From Pseudemcibacter aquimaris (GTDB lineage Bacteria; Pseudomonadota; Alphaproteobacteria; Sphingomonadales; Emcibacteraceae): DNA of 64,000 bases. The stretch lies in NCBI RefSeq assembly GCF_028869115.1, contig NZ_CP079800.1, positions 1,364,001 through 1,428,000 on the forward strand, given 5' to 3'. The notes under the pieces were generated by a model. That model had not been told where the DNA came from. It saw only the letters and a program-made list of their open reading frames with translations, and searched no databases. Position numbers and translations under genes: made by a program. Below, piece after piece: positions 63,069-64,000 of this stretch. Positions within the stretch are counted from its first letter, which is position 1. Each line of letters starts with the position of its first letter.

Positions 63069-63221
63069 ATGCAATCGCCATGGAAACCGGTCCTGTTGGT
63101 ATTGGTTATTATCGCACCGGTTGTTTACTATTTCGAGGTTGAGAGACAGGGCAGGTGGGATGTCACTCACATTCAGGATTGGGTCGTTGAAAACTTTTCA
63201 GGGACAACGGGATATAGGTAA
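63069..63221 (+). CDS. Small single-pass membrane protein, 50 residues
   Basis: The ATG at 63069 follows TTGGAGGCATAT, an ideal ribosome site. The product opens MQSPWKPVLLVLVIIAPVVY, so residues 7-22 are one transmembrane helix, and goes on with a polar tail (EVERQGRWDVTHIQDWVVEN). It lies in the gap between the amidohydrolase terminator and the convergent Glyoxalase_8-type gene. I do not recognise the family. A longer overlapping frame (62900-63142) reads through the terminator and is not coding. Confidence 0.6.
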   Translation: MQSPWKPVLLVLVIIAPVVYYFEVERQGRWDVTHIQDWVVENFSGTTGYR

Positions 63222-63238
63222 TTTTCTTAAAAAAATAA

Positions 63239-63266
63239 GTGCTATTCCAGTTTCCTAGAATAGCAC
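63239..63266 (-). terminator. Terminator of the Glyoxalase_8-type gene
   Basis: GTGCTATTC-N10-GAATAGCAC, a perfect 9-base stem, with TTATTTTTTT following on the minus strand. Confidence 0.88.
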
Positions 63267-63272
63267 GAAAAT

Positions 63273-63683
63273 TCACTGTATATTCAGAATGTTATCCGGA
63301 TTACCTTTGTAATCGACGCTTCTAAGATCACCATTAATTGTTGATGAAATACGTTGGCGGAAGTTGCTGAATAATTCGGATTTTACCACATCAATCGCTT
63401 CGTCCATCATCACGGTATATCGGCGGTTTTCACTGTTTGAAATGACCGATGAATTCAAAATAGTGCCGCGAAAATTATGACCAAGATAAGTGCCCATCAC
63501 ACGGTCACCGACCGCAGGCCATTTAACGTTACTTTTTATTGATGCGGATAAAGTATTCCAATCGCGGTAGCCATGTTGTTTGGCTATCGCCTCAAGCGCT
63601 GCACTATGGCTTAATTTAATATTCTGATCGGATAGATATTCACGCAGGCGTTTAGCTTGCGATTTTAAATTTTCAATATTCAT
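63273..63683 (-). CDS. Glyoxalase_8-type N-terminal domain protein
   Basis: A 136-residue cytoplasmic protein. LKSQAKRLREYLSDQNIKLSHSAALEAIAKQHGYRDWN is the helical domain called glyoxalase-related (Glyoxalase_8), found at the start of varied small bacterial proteins. The rest is a short beta-rich domain (WPAVGDRVMGTYLGHNFRG). Function is unknown; there is no real glyoxalase domain. The ATG at 63683 has GGAG seven bases upstream; an in-frame ATG at 63695 overlaps that site. Confidence 0.75.
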   Translation of the reverse strand: MNIENLKSQAKRLREYLSDQNIKLSHSAALEAIAKQHGYRDWNTLSASIKSNVKWPAVGDRVMGTYLGHNFRGTILNSSVISNSENRRYTVMMDEAIDVVKSELFSNFRQRISSTINGDLRSVDYKGNPDNILNIQ

Positions 63684-63934
63684 TGTTATCTCCATTCATA
63701 TGGATGATACCGACAGGGGCCCGCATTGCTGTTTGGTCCATATATGGATAAACAAAATATTTCTTTTCAAGGAATTCACCTTGCTTTCGCTGCGGGCGGC
63801 TGGCTTCCCTAAGGCCGAGAGGTTTAATAAGTGCTAATCACATTTTAGTCAAGTGGTTGTGTTAAGTCTTGCGATGATTATTTATGGTGTTAGTATGCCT
63901 GCGAGAACAGGGAGTTATTAAGGAAAAAATAAAA
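63684..63934. other. Intergenic region with GC-rich patch
   Basis: About 250 bases. A GC-rich patch (63785-63830, GCTGCGGGCGGCTGGC and neighbours) stands out in AT-rich surroundings. Weak hairpins are visible (CAAGG/CCTTG at about 63767-63782). On the minus strand a frame with some coding-like content runs through it but lacks a start codon. It may be a leader RNA or a gene remnant; I cannot decide. Confidence 0.35.
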
Positions 63935-64000
63935 ATGATTATTAAATCAATAATCAGGTTCGTGCTCGTACTGCAATTTTTGTTTCCAGTATATGCGAAT
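63935..64000 (+). CDS. Start of an exported protein (partial)
   Basis: The ATG at 63935 follows AAGGAA by about 9 bases. The 22 residues before the window edge (MIIKSIIRFVLVLQFLFPVY then Ala-Asn) look like a Sec signal peptide. Nothing more can be said about the product. Confidence 0.55.
   Translation, partial: MIIKSIIRFVLVLQFLFPVYAN

Noticed and set aside
62900-63142. 80-codon frame after amidohydrolase 4
   Set aside because: It starts inside the amidohydrolase end and runs through the terminator; the shorter frame at 63069 has the good ribosome site.

Overview
The window reads as chromosomal DNA of a low-to-moderate GC, flagellated, aerobic alphaproteobacterium. This rests on an rnd-aspS divergent pair, a pyruvate dehydrogenase operon whose E1-beta carries its own lipoyl domain and which runs into lipA and a COQ10/RatA-like gene, a PAS_5-type protein, CtrA-type boxes (TTAA-N7-TTAA) before several genes, and a LexA box of the alphaproteobacterial type (GTTC-N7-GTTC). 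The order cannot be fixed from sequence alone; Kordiimonadales/Emcibacterales-like lineages would fit. No rRNA, tRNA, IS element, prophage or CRISPR array was seen.

Layout. 0-4.4 kb: start of RNase D, aspS, a small CtrA-box-preceded protein, a TPR-SPOR lipoprotein and chorismate mutase. 4.4-7.2 kb: an SOS-box-preceded 58-residue membrane protein divergent from three exported DSP/BLH-type phosphatase-like proteins (four domains, all C-x4-R). Three copies of a cruciform-forming intergenic repeat lie in this part. 7.2-10.4 kb: a diguanylate cyclase, a DEAD-box helicase and an FtsB-like gene. 10.8-18.1 kb: pdhA-pdhB-pdhC-lpd-lipA-ratA-like-FAH. 18.1-28.7 kb: an XRE regulator with a membrane partner and a tandem operator, hydrolases, a PAS protein, a class V aminotransferase, a DoxX-like protein, an FtsX-type permease, an orphan Anbu peptidase, a Gln-rich coiled-coil protein and a second DEAD-box helicase. 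28.9-31.2 kb: a large repeat-containing surface lipoprotein.

31.5-38.5 kb is a catabolic locus: a large cytoplasmic PIG-L deacetylase divergent from a CUT1 binding protein, two permeases and an argininosuccinate-lyase-superfamily enzyme. The only matching ATPase lies 6 kb away (44.8 kb), beyond a 1510-residue autotransporter and a hemerythrin-PAS-GGDEF protein. 45.8-51.7 kb (minus strand) is trmL, two tandem cyanophycin-synthetase-like ATP-grasp proteins with a degenerate remnant instead of a Mur-ligase domain, hemF and a lipase. 51.8-56 kb holds a SnoaL-like protein, a short flagellin, a lipoprotein cytochrome c, a MipA/OmpV porin and an AlkB/Oxygenase-NA repair pair. 56-63 kb is an array of four exported YtcJ-type amidohydrolases with signs of gene conversion. 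The right end has a 50-residue membrane peptide, a Glyoxalase_8-type protein and the start of an exported protein.

The best candidates for undescribed biology are the Mur-less CphA-like ligase pair, the SOS-box small membrane protein (possibly a SidA-like division inhibitor), the small protein resembling the YjfB family behind a CtrA box, and the PIG-L/ABC/ArgH-like catabolic locus.
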